From: Clostridia bacterium
Lineage (GTDB): Bacteria; Bacillota; Clostridia; Christensenellales; SZUA-584
Assembly: GCA_003249555.1 (NCBI GenBank)
Contig: QKIQ01000107.1
Coordinates: forward strand, 1-33,451
Direction of reading: 5' to 3'
Length of the DNA: 33,451 nt
The notes under the pieces were generated by a model, which worked only from the letters and a program-made list of their open reading frames with translations, was not told where the DNA came from and ran no database searches. The translations under genes and the position numbers were made by a program. Shown here piece after piece: positions 6,145 through 13,794 of this stretch (its first letter is position 1; each line of letters begins with the position of its first letter).

Positions 6145-6753
6145 ATGAAAACAAGACAAATGATTCTTTGCGCGCTTTTTGCGGCGCTGACAGCAGCCGG
6201 TATTTTTGTGAAAATTCCGATCCCTGGAACACCAATGAGCTTTACGCTCCAAACATTTTTTATTTTTTTGGCAGGGCTTTTGCTGGAACCAAAATTTGCG
6301 ATCATTTCGCAGGCTGTTTATACAGCGGTGGGCTTGCTTGGTATCCCGGTGTTCATGAACGGCGGCGGTGTTGCGTACGTTTTACAGCCTTCATTTGGTT
6401 TCATTATCGGTTTTTGCGTAACAGCTCTTCTTATCAGCCTTTTGGTGAGGCGGCATATGCTTTTGCTTATCAGTAAAAAAAATTCAGAGTCGAAATTCAC
6501 AGCGAATGTAAAGATAATAGGATACGCATTGCTTACCCTCGTGGTTTTGTATATGATCGGCGCTTTATATATGTATATCATTTTTAATGTATATATGAAC
6601 CAAAGCGTATCACTGGAAGTGATCATAATATCATACAACGGTATCTTTTTTCTCTTTGATATTCTCAAGTTTGCTGCGGCCATAACGCTTGGCATGGCCG
6701 TACTTAAAAGACTCCCATCGAATATATCAGTATACAAAAAAGGGGCTGCTTAA
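6145..6753 (+). CDS. bioY: Biotin ECF transporter substrate-binding membrane protein BioY
   Basis: A 202-residue, strongly hydrophobic protein with about six membrane segments. The N-terminal half carries the BioY signature: 'KIPIPGTPMSFTLQTFF', AGLLLEPK, 'YTAVGLLGIPVFMNGGG' and a QPSFGFIIGF segment. BioY binds biotin in the membrane and works alone or with the shared EcfT-EcfA energising module. ATG at 6145 is preferred over GTG at 6139 because AGAGG precedes it at five bases. No biotin biosynthesis genes are nearby, so control through the BirA operator points to scavenging. The C-terminal part (about 110-150) is somewhat longer and more lysine-rich than usual. Confidence 0.92.
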   Translation: MKTRQMILCALFAALTAAGIFVKIPIPGTPMSFTLQTFFIFLAGLLLEPKFAIISQAVYTAVGLLGIPVFMNGGGVAYVLQPSFGFIIGFCVTALLISLLVRRHMLLLISKKNSESKFTANVKIIGYALLTLVVLYMIGALYMYIIFNVYMNQSVSLEVIIISYNGIFFLFDILKFAAAITLGMAVLKRLPSNISVYKKGAA

Positions 6754-6765
6754 TTGCTGCCCCTT
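6736..6765 (-). terminator. Rho-independent terminator of the DUF4870 gene, overlapping the bioY 3' end
   Basis: On the minus strand a stem GGGGC-A-GC / GC-A-GCCCC with loop AATTAA is followed by a six-base T run. The same hairpin spans the stop codon of the convergent bioY gene, so bioY may use it too, though its downstream T tract is poor. Confidence 0.75.
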
Positions 6766-6776
6766 AAGCTGAAAAA

Positions 6777-7145
6777 TTACTTCATCTTTGCGGCAAAGTC
6801 ATAAATAACAGGGATTTTGAAAATATCGTTCTGAGTCGCTTTGATAATACAGATAACGGTTAAAACGACCCAACCGATCCAAAGTATGTTGTACAAGATG
6901 GAGAAGAAGACAAAGCCGCCTGAGAAATACAATCCGAAGCCGATAATTGCCGCAATAATAGCAAGAACGATATAAACGGCAACCATGAAGCATCCAAGGA
7001 AAAGCGACTGCCACGCATGAAGCCTGACCGTTTTGTTATCCTTTTCTGTAACTATAAGAATGATAGCGCTGATAATGGACAGAACATAGGCGAACCAACT
7101 GGATGTTTTTTCATCCATGCCTAGTGAATTCTTGTTATCTGACAT
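6777..7145 (-). CDS. DUF4870 (Tic20-like) small membrane protein
   Basis: A 122-residue protein. A polar N-terminus ending in SSWFAYVLSII is followed by about three membrane segments and a short tail with KIPVIYDFAAKMK. The 'RLHAWQSLFLG' motif between the first and second segments is the conserved 'FHA.QAL' element of DUF4870 proteins. The molecular function is not known. The start is supported by GGAGG eight to ten bases upstream. It is a single-gene unit with its own promoter (7180-7209) and terminator. Confidence 0.8.
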   Translation of the reverse strand: MSDNKNSLGMDEKTSSWFAYVLSIISAIILIVTEKDNKTVRLHAWQSLFLGCFMVAVYIVLAIIAAIIGFGLYFSGGFVFFSILYNILWIGWVVLTVICIIKATQNDIFKIPVIYDFAAKMK

Positions 7146-7179
7146 ATATATTGTCCTCCAAAAACATATTTATATCGTT

Positions 7180-7209
7180 ATTATACATGTATAGGAAGCC
7201 TGTTGTAAA
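7180..7209 (-). promoter_or_regulatory. Sigma-A promoter of the DUF4870 gene
   Basis: On the minus strand TTTACA (7204-7209), an 18-base spacer and TATAAT (7180-7185). It sits directly after the ddl stop codon (7213), so this gene is probably transcribed separately from the ddl directon. Confidence 0.55.
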
Positions 7210-7212
7210 CCG

Positions 7213-8370
7213 TTATTTACCTATTTTCAGACCGCTGGCCACCTTTTGCAGCACATTTGAGTCAAACGCGAATTCGGATTTTCGCTTTTCCCTCATCTGC
7301 TGTTCGGAAATAGTAACAAGATGATCAACCAGCGCAGAAAAAGACACATTTGCAGGCTCCCAAAGATAAAATGCAAATGAACCGGGGATGGTATTGACTT
7401 CATTGACATAAAGCGTATCCGTCGTTTGGTCGATGATATAGTCGATACGCACAAGCCCTTTTAGATCAAGGGCTTTGAATATATCAAGTGAAAGACGGCG
7501 AACGTGCTGTGCCATGTCATCGGAAATGTCTGCTGGAATTTTACGCCCCAGCGATTTCATACCTTTTGATTTACCGTTGTTTAAATATTTCTCTTCAAAA
7601 CCAAGAAATTGACTGGCAGTGACCGGCTGCTCGATCACGCTTGTTTTGGCGTTTGCGGCTGTTCCCATGACAGAGCAATTGACTTCTTTAATATCTGTGA
7701 CCGCTTTTTCTACGAGTATGCGCCTGTCGTATTTGGCCGCCACCTCAAGCGCATAAACAAGCGCATCGCGGTTGTCCGCTCGGTTCACGCCTATGCTGGA
7801 CCCAAGATTTGCGGGTTTCACAAATACAGGATAGCCAAGCTTGTTTTCCGATTTCTCGCAGACTGCGTCACTATCTGAGTAAAACTCATCGCGTTCAAAA
7901 AATACAGAGTCCAGCACGGGAAACCCAAAACCGATAAAAGCTGATTTCATGATGATTTTATCCATGCAAACAGCCGAACCGGTAACTCCGGCGCTTGAAT
8001 ACGGGATGTCCGACAATTCAAACAACCCCTGTATGGTACCGTCTTCACCGTGAAGACCATGCATGGCGGGGATAACGACATCAATCTGGCAAATGGCTTT
8101 TTGCTTTCTTCCGTATTCATAAAGCGTGGCGTCTGCTGAACCCGATAGAAACACGCGTTTCACACCTTTGGCGTTTGGGTCGAAGCGCTTGAAGACGGCC
8201 ACATCCATCAGCTTATCGCCGGTGTACCATTTTCCATCTCTGTCGATATATATCGGAATGATGTTGTATTTATTTTTATCCGCATGGCTCATCAGCTGAT
8301 TGGCTGTGATGATGGATATGTCATGCTCCACAGTTCTGCCGCCGAATGTGACCGCAAGATTCTTTTTCAT
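7213..8370 (-). CDS. ddl: D-alanine--D-alanine ligase family protein
   Basis: A 385-residue ATP-grasp ligase. Visible motifs are the N-terminal VTFGGRTVEHDISI, MHGLHGEDGTIQG, the ATP-binding 'GYPVFVKPANLGSSIGV' and the C-terminal metal-binding VNEVNTIPGSFAF. It joins two D-alanines in the cytoplasm for peptidoglycan precursors. The NTIPGSFAFYLWE ending is a clostridial-type variant, and D-Ala-D-X specificity cannot be read from the sequence. The start is ATG 8370, with AAAGGG upstream; the longer frame to 8532 overlaps the MurF-like gene and is not used. The gene follows the MurF-like gene by 13 bases, so the dipeptide maker and a putative dipeptide-adding ligase are co-expressed. Confidence 0.92.
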   Translation of the reverse strand: MKKNLAVTFGGRTVEHDISIITANQLMSHADKNKYNIIPIYIDRDGKWYTGDKLMDVAVFKRFDPNAKGVKRVFLSGSADATLYEYGRKQKAICQIDVVIPAMHGLHGEDGTIQGLFELSDIPYSSAGVTGSAVCMDKIIMKSAFIGFGFPVLDSVFFERDEFYSDSDAVCEKSENKLGYPVFVKPANLGSSIGVNRADNRDALVYALEVAAKYDRRILVEKAVTDIKEVNCSVMGTAANAKTSVIEQPVTASQFLGFEEKYLNNGKSKGMKSLGRKIPADISDDMAQHVRRLSLDIFKALDLKGLVRIDYIIDQTTDTLYVNEVNTIPGSFAFYLWEPANVSFSALVDHLVTISEQQMREKRKSEFAFDSNVLQKVASGLKIGK

Positions 8371-8383
8371 ATCAAAACCCTTT

Positions 8384-10000
8384 CTATTCGTTATAATTAT
8401 CTGGCAGGTCGTTCTCGAATATGACGACATCGCCGGGAGCAACCTGTGTCCAAAGCACCTTGGCGGCTTCGTCGAGTGAACGATATACCTGAATGTTTTC
8501 TTTCTTAAATCCACATTCAATAAGCCCTTCATATATGGGCCTTGTATGTTTGGGACCGATCAGCAAGACCGTATCCGCCACCTCTGCCATCACACGTCCA
8601 AAAGCACGGTTCTCGGTATCTTCCTGATCGCCGAGTTCCACCATGCCGGGCGTTACCACCACTTTTCGTCCTTCAAAACGAGAAAGCACTTCCATTGCGG
8701 CACGCACACCAGAAGGATTTGCGTTAAAGGCGTCATCGATAACGGTGATACCATTTGATGTGGGCAGCATCTGAAGGCGGTGCTCAACGGGCTGTATTTT
8801 GCGGATACCCAGACGAATCTGTGCGGCACTGAGGCCGAGCCTGTGAGCCACGCTCGCGCAGCCCACGATGTTTAAAATATTATGCTTGCCGAGCAGCTTT
8901 GTTTCGCAGATAATACGTTCCCCGCCCAGCACCAGTTCAAACCGGCTCCCATAACTTCCTGATTTGATGTTTTCGGCACGGATGTCCGATTCCCCTGTGT
9001 AATCCACGGAAAACAGTTTTTTCTCAATAGTCGTCTGATCGTAAAGCTTTCGACATACGTCGCTATCTCCAGGAAAAAATGCACAGCCATCAGGCGGCAA
9101 GCTTTCTGCCAGCTCGTATTTGGTTTTGGCGATGTTTTCTATGCTGCCGAAAGTCTCTAGATGCTGCGGCCCGACAGACGTCAACAAGCCAAACTTAGGA
9201 TGAACAAGGTCACAGAGTTCCTTGATGTCCCCCATGTTGCGCGCACCCATTTCGGCGATAAAAACCTCATGAGAAGGCTTCATCTGCTCACGTATGACGC
9301 GTGTTAGGCCCATAGGCGTGTTAAAGCTGGATGGCGGCACCAATACATTGAATTTTTCCGAGAGTATCGTTCCGAGTATGAATTTGCAGCTTGTTTTCCC
9401 GTAACTGCCGGTAATACCAATTCGTATCAAATCACTGCGTTCGTTAAGCTTGTTTTTTGCATCGTTCATATACCAGTGCTGCACCGCTTTTTCGATGGGT
9501 TTTGCAAAAATATTTGCGCAAAAAACGCCAATACCGACCATAAGGAACAGCGGAAAAAACGGCATGTGAGACAGCGCTGTGCCGCTTAGCACAAGCAGGT
9601 CGACAAGGCACAAGATTGTGCCAGAAAACAAATAGAATATAGATATGAACACAAACAGCCTTTTGACACGGCTTGTGTAGACAAGCGGCTTTTTTGCATT
9701 CTCCACACGTGATTTTTTTGCGTATATAAGTATAAGCAGTATATAGACAACCGCCAATATAATAAACACGTAGAAACTAACTAGCGGGAAAACCGTATTG
9801 ACAATCAACATCAAAACAAACCCGCAAAACGAAACAACTGACGGGACTTTAAAGACCATCGGCATATTTTCGCCGAGCCAGTGCACTAAGTTCTTATTCT
9901 TATATCCTTCCAACTGCAGCATATGCACAAGCCTTGCTGAACCAAAAACCATGGCCGCAGCACACAACGCATAAACCGCAATAAGAATATATGTTGTCAT
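8384..10000 (-). CDS. Membrane-anchored MurF-like Mur ligase
   Basis: A 538-residue two-part protein. Residues 1-190 form a membrane region with about five to six hydrophobic helices. Residues about 195-538 form the Mur ligase central and C-terminal domains. Seen motifs are the P-loop GITGSYGKTSCK, FNTPMGLTRVI, EMGARNMGDIKELC, HLETFGSIENIAKTKYEL (containing the lysine carbamylated in Mur ligases), EHRLQM and DDAFNANPSG, all MurF-like. The usual MurF N-terminal UDP-binding domain is absent and replaced by the membrane part. It may add D-Ala-D-Ala to a precursor at the membrane, but the substrate is inferred. It starts immediately after the hydrolase stop, with GGAGGACA as ribosome binding site. 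Confidence 0.85.
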   Translation of the reverse strand: MTTYILIAVYALCAAAMVFGSARLVHMLQLEGYKNKNLVHWLGENMPMVFKVPSVVSFCGFVLMLIVNTVFPLVSFYVFIILAVVYILLILIYAKKSRVENAKKPLVYTSRVKRLFVFISIFYLFSGTILCLVDLLVLSGTALSHMPFFPLFLMVGIGVFCANIFAKPIEKAVQHWYMNDAKNKLNERSDLIRIGITGSYGKTSCKFILGTILSEKFNVLVPPSSFNTPMGLTRVIREQMKPSHEVFIAEMGARNMGDIKELCDLVHPKFGLLTSVGPQHLETFGSIENIAKTKYELAESLPPDGCAFFPGDSDVCRKLYDQTTIEKKLFSVDYTGESDIRAENIKSGSYGSRFELVLGGERIICETKLLGKHNILNIVGCASVAHRLGLSAAQIRLGIRKIQPVEHRLQMLPTSNGITVIDDAFNANPSGVRAAMEVLSRFEGRKVVVTPGMVELGDQEDTENRAFGRVMAEVADTVLLIGPKHTRPIYEGLIECGFKKENIQVYRSLDEAAKVLWTQVAPGDVVIFENDLPDNYNE

Positions 10001-10774
10001 CTATTGTCCTCCAAAAAAGGTTGTTACGATGTTGATGTAACGATTGAAACAGTCCAGAAAAGAATAGTGCCCCGCCCCCTCAAACACCACAAGACCTGCA
10101 TCGGGAATCTCTTTCTCCATCGTTTTTCCAAATTCGAGCGGCGTATCCTGATCGTTTTCACCCCATATCAGTAACGACGGGCTTTTAATATCAGGCAAAT
10201 AACTTTTCAAATCCTGATTGACAACGCGTACAAATACCTTTTTCATGTTGTCCGGCAAAGCGCGGTAATCGACAGACCCCGCGTTTTTGACGTACTTTTC
10301 GACATCAACACCAAAGAGCTTAAGTATTGATTTAATAAAACGACCGCGATTTAAGCGCTTGGCGGCTTTAAATGTGTAAATTTTGAAAGACTGCTTGACA
10401 GTGCGGTGTTTTCGAAGGCCTGCCGCATCTGTGAACACGATTTTGTCAACGATTTCGGGATGCTGAGCCGCAAGGATAATCGTGACGCGACCGCCGAAGG
10501 AATGGCAGATAACATGTGCTTTTTTCAGCCCGAGTTCCTGCATAAAACGATATGTCAGGTCAGTATATTCCTGTACGCCAAAGTGCTCAGGCGGTGTATC
10601 GCTGCCGCCGAAGCCCGGGAAATCCAGAGAAGTTACGCGGTACCTATCTTTGAGCACATCAATAATAGGGCGCATTGTCTGTATGCTAGCGCCCCATCCG
10701 TGCAGCACAAGCACATCGGCTCCCTGCCCCTGCTGCTCATATTGAATTTTTATGCCGTTAATATCGATAATCAT
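10001..10774 (-). CDS. Alpha/beta-fold hydrolase
   Basis: A 257-residue single-domain alpha/beta hydrolase without a signal peptide. The oxyanion-hole motif is HGWGAS (25-30), the nucleophile S92 lies in the elbow CHSFGGR, the acid is D208 or D210 in WGENDQDTP, and the histidine is H236 in GAGHYSF. A helical cap region spans about 125-190. The substrate is unknown; an esterase, amidase or thioesterase role is possible. Its stop codon touches the MurF-like start and ddl follows, so the three genes appear to form one cassette. Involvement in peptidoglycan precursor metabolism is inferred from context only. Confidence 0.85.
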   Translation of the reverse strand: MIIDINGIKIQYEQQGQGADVLVLHGWGASIQTMRPIIDVLKDRYRVTSLDFPGFGGSDTPPEHFGVQEYTDLTYRFMQELGLKKAHVICHSFGGRVTIILAAQHPEIVDKIVFTDAAGLRKHRTVKQSFKIYTFKAAKRLNRGRFIKSILKLFGVDVEKYVKNAGSVDYRALPDNMKKVFVRVVNQDLKSYLPDIKSPSLLIWGENDQDTPLEFGKTMEKEIPDAGLVVFEGAGHYSFLDCFNRYINIVTTFFGGQ

Positions 10775-10829
10775 TTCTACTCATTAATATGTGTGATATT
10801 GTCGATTATACATTTTTGAAGGCGAAGTA

Positions 10830-11267
10830 TCAAGGCGTGTTTTTACCCTTCCACATGATCAGTGCGTCTTCATTGCCATAATATTTCGGGCGTATGCCAA
10901 CAGTCGCAAATCCAAGCTTATCATAAAGGCGGACGGCATCGTCGTTGGATATGCGGACTTCTAATGTATAATAAGGCAAGCCTGTCTGCATAAAGATTGT
11001 TTCAAGCAAACCGCGGCCGATGCCCCGTTTTCTGTATTCGGGAAGAACCGCCACATTCATGATATGCCCTTCGTTAAAGATCACATGAACGCCACAATAC
11101 CCGGCCGCATGACCGTCCGCTTCGGCAATTATATATAAGGAAAACTCGTTACCGCAAATGTCTGTGCGGATAGATTCCAGCGACCACGGCTTGTTAAAGC
11201 AAGCAAGTTCGATTTTATAGATGTTTTCTATATCTTCGCAGTTGACCTGCCTGTATGTCACGCTCAT
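10830..11267 (-). CDS. rimI: Ribosomal protein S18-alanine N-acetyltransferase (GNAT)
   Basis: A 145-residue GNAT-fold acetyltransferase. The acetyl-CoA-binding loop is AVLPEYRKRGIGRGLL (motif A, Q/RxxGxG/A), followed by TLEVRISNDDAVRLYDKLGF and a KYYGNEDALIMWK end, typical of RimI. RimI acetylates the N-terminal alanine of ribosomal protein S18. It overlaps the tsaB stop by four bases, the frequent tsaB-rimI arrangement. Another GNAT specificity cannot be excluded, but context and the C-terminal motif favour RimI. Confidence 0.9.
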   Translation of the reverse strand: MSVTYRQVNCEDIENIYKIELACFNKPWSLESIRTDICGNEFSLYIIAEADGHAAGYCGVHVIFNEGHIMNVAVLPEYRKRGIGRGLLETIFMQTGLPYYTLEVRISNDDAVRLYDKLGFATVGIRPKYYGNEDALIMWKGKNTP

Positions 11268-11941
11268 TTTTGCTCGGCCATTACACGCTCGGCCTGCGTT
11301 GCCCGCAGATAAAAAGGCTCGAGACTGTAGGCATCCTGGTGGTTTCCGGTTTGATATAAAGCGTATGCGGCAAAGCCCACAGAACCGGCGCGCTGCAGCA
11401 CAATGCCTTTATGCGCAATTTCAAATGCGGGGTCTGCGCTAAGGATTTTTTCCTTGTGAACAATCGTGGCATCGCCCAAAAACAGCGTCTGGCGGCCTTT
11501 CAGCTCACTCAGCACATCTTGGAGCGGCACGGCGCGGTAATCTGAAATTCTGTTCCCGTTTTCATATATGGCCGTATATACTTCGCCGCGTCTTGCGTCT
11601 ATGACCGGACATATGATTTTATCTGCTCCGAGCACGTTAATTGCCAGCGCATCAAGCGTATTAACCCCAAACGCTGGTTTCTGCGATGCATGCGCAAACG
11701 CCTTTATCATGCCGATGCCGATGCGAAGTCCCGTAAACGAACCCGGGCCTGATGCGCATGCAAATAAATCCACTTCATTGATATCAATGTTGGCACAAGA
11801 TAATGAAAAATCAACCATTGGCCCGATGGTTTCGGAATGTGTGCGTTTGTCGTTCATGTACGTTTCGGATAATAATTTGTTATCACGAAGTACAGCAGCG
11901 GAGCAAACGCCCCCTGACGTATCAACCGCAAGAATGTGCAT
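11264..11941 (-). CDS. tsaB: tRNA threonylcarbamoyladenosine biosynthesis protein TsaB
   Basis: A 225-residue protein with an ASKHA-fold N-terminus. It begins MHILAVDTSGGVCSAAV and carries the family signature CASGPGSFTGLRIGIGMIKA (about 62-81), followed by VNTLDALA. TsaB is the non-catalytic scaffold that pairs with TsaD and TsaE to make t6A37 on ANN-decoding tRNAs. Length is normal. The gene overlaps tsaE by 20 bases and rimI by four, so translation is likely coupled. tsaD is not in this window. Confidence 0.93.
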   Translation of the reverse strand: MHILAVDTSGGVCSAAVLRDNKLLSETYMNDKRTHSETIGPMVDFSLSCANIDINEVDLFACASGPGSFTGLRIGIGMIKAFAHASQKPAFGVNTLDALAINVLGADKIICPVIDARRGEVYTAIYENGNRISDYRAVPLQDVLSELKGRQTLFLGDATIVHKEKILSADPAFEIAHKGIVLQRAGSVGFAAYALYQTGNHQDAYSLEPFYLRATQAERVMAEQK

Positions 11942-12359
11942 TTTTATCCTCGTTCTTCATAATTTCGATATGCCGTTTTTGATTACCTGAGCCTTGAATA
12001 ATGATGCGGATATTGGCATGAAGCTCAGGCGCGTTTTCCGGCCACTCGATAACGCAGACGTTGTCGCCGCCGGGATAGTCATAAAAACCGATGTGTTCCA
12101 GTTCCTGTTCGTCCTCAATGCGGTACAGATCGAAATGGCAAAGCGTCAACCGCCCATGATACTGCCGGAGCAATGTAAAGGTGGGGCTCGTCACTTCTTC
12201 GGTGATACCAAGCCCTTTAGCGATACCCTTGACCAAAACAGTTTTGCCGGCGCCAAGCCCACCGTATATGGCGATTATATCACCGTTTTTTAAGGATTGA
12301 CCTAATTTTATACCAAGCGCCAATGTATCGTCGGCGTTGCTGCTGCACATATCTATCAA
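11922..12359 (-). CDS. tsaE: tRNA threonylcarbamoyladenosine biosynthesis ATPase TsaE
   Basis: A protein of about 145 residues with the P-loop GGLGAGKTVLVKGIAKGLG, then 'EVTSPTFTLLRQY', a FDLYRIEDEQELEHIGFYDY motif and VIEWPENAPE, all diagnostic of TsaE. It hydrolyses ATP to reset the TsaBD complex during t6A synthesis. The chosen start is TTG at 12359, because AAGGAG lies eight bases before it. The first ATG (12350) is too far from that site, and the longer frame to 12431 runs into ribU. The gene follows ribU by 13 bases, putting it downstream of the FMN riboswitch. Confidence 0.92.
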   Translation of the reverse strand: MIDMCSSNADDTLALGIKLGQSLKNGDIIAIYGGLGAGKTVLVKGIAKGLGITEEVTSPTFTLLRQYHGRLTLCHFDLYRIEDEQELEHIGFYDYPGGDNVCVIEWPENAPELHANIRIIIQGSGNQKRHIEIMKNEDKNAHSCG

Positions 12360-12372
12360 AAGATAAATCTCC

Positions 12373-12936
12373 TTACTGTGGCTGCTTATGAAGTATATCC
12401 GATAAACGTTTATAAAGCAATATAACCACAATGGATTCCGCTGCCGCCTTAATCGCGGTAATCGGCAACGTGCCTGCTACAAGGTATAATCCTATATCAA
12501 AATCTGCTCCGAGAAATCCGATAAAGAGCGGTATCAGAACATAATAGTTTAAGACAGGTGCTAGAGCTATCATGCAAACACTGCCAACACTAAGGCCTAT
12601 AATGGCGCTTTTCCTTGACTTTTTGCGTTTGTAAATGATTGATGCCGGTAAAACAAGCGCTATGGCTAATGTCAGGTTTGCTATCTCTCCTACGCCGCCT
12701 GTACTTGATTTTAATATAAAGTTGAAAAAGTTTTTGATGACTTCTATGACAACACCCGCAACAGGTCCTAGCGCAAATCCACCTATTAACGCCGGAACGT
12801 CAGCAAAATCCAGCTTGAGCCACGGATAAACGCTGAAAATTGGAAATTCCAGATACATAAGCCCAACTGCCAATGCGGAAAGTGCGCCGATTTTGGCCAT
12901 TGTGGACATACTCATTTTTGTGCCTCTTGTGTTCAT
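12373..12936 (-). CDS. ribU: Riboflavin ECF transporter substrate-binding protein RibU
   Basis: A 187-residue membrane protein with about five to six hydrophobic segments. It contains the RibU pattern FPIFSVYPWLKLDFADVP, then 'LIGGFALGPVAGVVIEVIKN' and FILKSSTGGVGEIANL. RibU captures riboflavin or FMN and works with the EcfT-EcfA1A2 module. The start at 12936 follows GGAGGAATTGTATT. The longer frame begins inside the riboswitch terminator and is rejected. Expression is governed by the FMN riboswitch at 13012-13114 and its terminator at 12954-12982. Confidence 0.92.
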   Translation of the reverse strand: MNTRGTKMSMSTMAKIGALSALAVGLMYLEFPIFSVYPWLKLDFADVPALIGGFALGPVAGVVIEVIKNFFNFILKSSTGGVGEIANLTLAIALVLPASIIYKRKKSRKSAIIGLSVGSVCMIALAPVLNYYVLIPLFIGFLGADFDIGLYLVAGTLPITAIKAAAESIVVILLYKRLSDILHKQPQ

Positions 12937-12953
12937 AATACAATTCCTCCAAT

Positions 12954-12982
12954 AAAAAAACTTCCGCATGTAACTTCGGAAG
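12954..12982 (-). terminator. Riboswitch-associated intrinsic terminator
   Basis: On the minus strand CTTCCG - 10-base loop - CGGAAG is followed by seven T. It lies between the FMN aptamer and the ribU ribosome binding site, so FMN binding probably favours termination. Confidence 0.85.
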
Positions 12983-13011
12983 CGACCATATGCACATAAA
13001 AGGCAATGTGA

Positions 13012-13114
13012 CTTCTCTCATCCAGACTATACTGTCGGTTACGGAATTACACCGTATCAGCTTACGCTCGCGGACTATCACCGCCGGTAAGGGAATTTCA
13101 CCCTACCCCGAAGA
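13012..13114 (-). promoter_or_regulatory. FMN riboswitch (RFN element)
   Basis: The minus strand shows the conserved RFN blocks in order: TTCGGGGTAGGGTGAAATTC, then CCGGCGGTGATAGTCCGCGA, then GGTGTAATTCCGT, then ACCGACAGTATAGTCTGGAT and GAGAGAAGT. These are the core sequences of FMN aptamers. The element precedes ribU with an intrinsic terminator between, the standard off-switch arrangement in which FMN reduces riboflavin uptake. Confidence 0.96.
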
Positions 13115-13137
13115 CATACTAATTATTATTTTGTTTA

Positions 13138-13166
13138 ATGTTACACCGTTTTATTAAAAACGTCAA
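13138..13166 (-). promoter_or_regulatory. Sigma-A promoter of the FMN riboswitch transcript
   Basis: On the minus strand TTGACG (13161-13166), a 17-base spacer and TAACAT (13138-13143), about 24 bases before the aptamer. Confidence 0.6.
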
Positions 13167-13174
13167 CTGGAATT

Positions 13175-13738
13175 CTATTCTGTCAGTCTGCCCAGAAATA
13201 TTTGAAGGTCGTCAAAGCTGCTGAATATGCGTCCTGTTTCCAGCGCCCGCCTGTCTTCCTCCTCGATTTTCTTGAAGTCAATATCGATATTGATATAAAT
13301 ATCCTGTTCATTTGAACCTGCAACGGTACGATAGACAGCCAGCTTATTTCCGGATTTTCTAACTATATAGTGCTCAGGACAATAGCACGAAAAGCTTTTA
13401 TTTAATACCACTTCCTCTGCCGAGAACGACACAATATGCACATCGGGAAAAGCATCCTGAAGCTGCGAAAAACTTAGCCCGATCATTTTGGGCTCGGGCT
13501 CTGTATCCACATAGACATGATGCCTGCACATTTCATATCCATAATCCCATGTGATGACAGTGTCCTTTGTGATTCGGTCATTGGAGGCGCCAGCCTTAAC
13601 GGCAGACTCCTCGCTCTCAGTTTGCGCAACAATACGAGGTTCGCCTTCGGCAACGATGAAACCAACCAATCCCGATAAACCGATAATAAACAGCATCCCG
13701 AAAAATATAACAAATTTTCTGTGCTTGTGAAAGAACAT
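13175..13738 (-). CDS. Probable BofC C-terminal-domain-like membrane-anchored protein
   Basis: A 187-residue protein. Residues about 8-30 form one hydrophobic signal-anchor after MFFHKHRK; the rest is exported. It contains 'TWDYGYEMCRHHVYVDTEPE', a GLSFSQLQDAFPDVHIVSFS block, a CYCPEHYIVR motif and a C-terminal helix ending LQIFLGRLTE. The overall pattern resembles BofC C-terminal-domain proteins of spore formers, which act in intermembrane-space signalling, but this assignment is tentative and made from memory. ATG at 13738 lies only two bases after the T run of the yebC terminator hairpin and lacks a clear ribosome binding site, so the hairpin may influence its expression. Confidence 0.6.
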   Translation of the reverse strand: MFFHKHRKFVIFFGMLFIIGLSGLVGFIVAEGEPRIVAQTESEESAVKAGASNDRITKDTVITWDYGYEMCRHHVYVDTEPEPKMIGLSFSQLQDAFPDVHIVSFSAEEVVLNKSFSCYCPEHYIVRKSGNKLAVYRTVAGSNEQDIYINIDIDFKKIEEEDRRALETGRIFSSFDDLQIFLGRLTE

Positions 13739-13776
13739 AAAAAATACCCCAAAGGATTTCTCTTTTGGGGTATTTT
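13739..13776 (-). terminator. Strong hairpin terminator after yebC
   Basis: Arms of 13 bases (AAAATACCCCAAA / TTTGGGGTATTTT) around a short loop, with a T run on the minus strand. It separates yebC from the BofC-like gene and is symmetric enough to work in both directions. Confidence 0.85.
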
Positions 13777-13794
13777 CTGTACCTATATCGTGTT

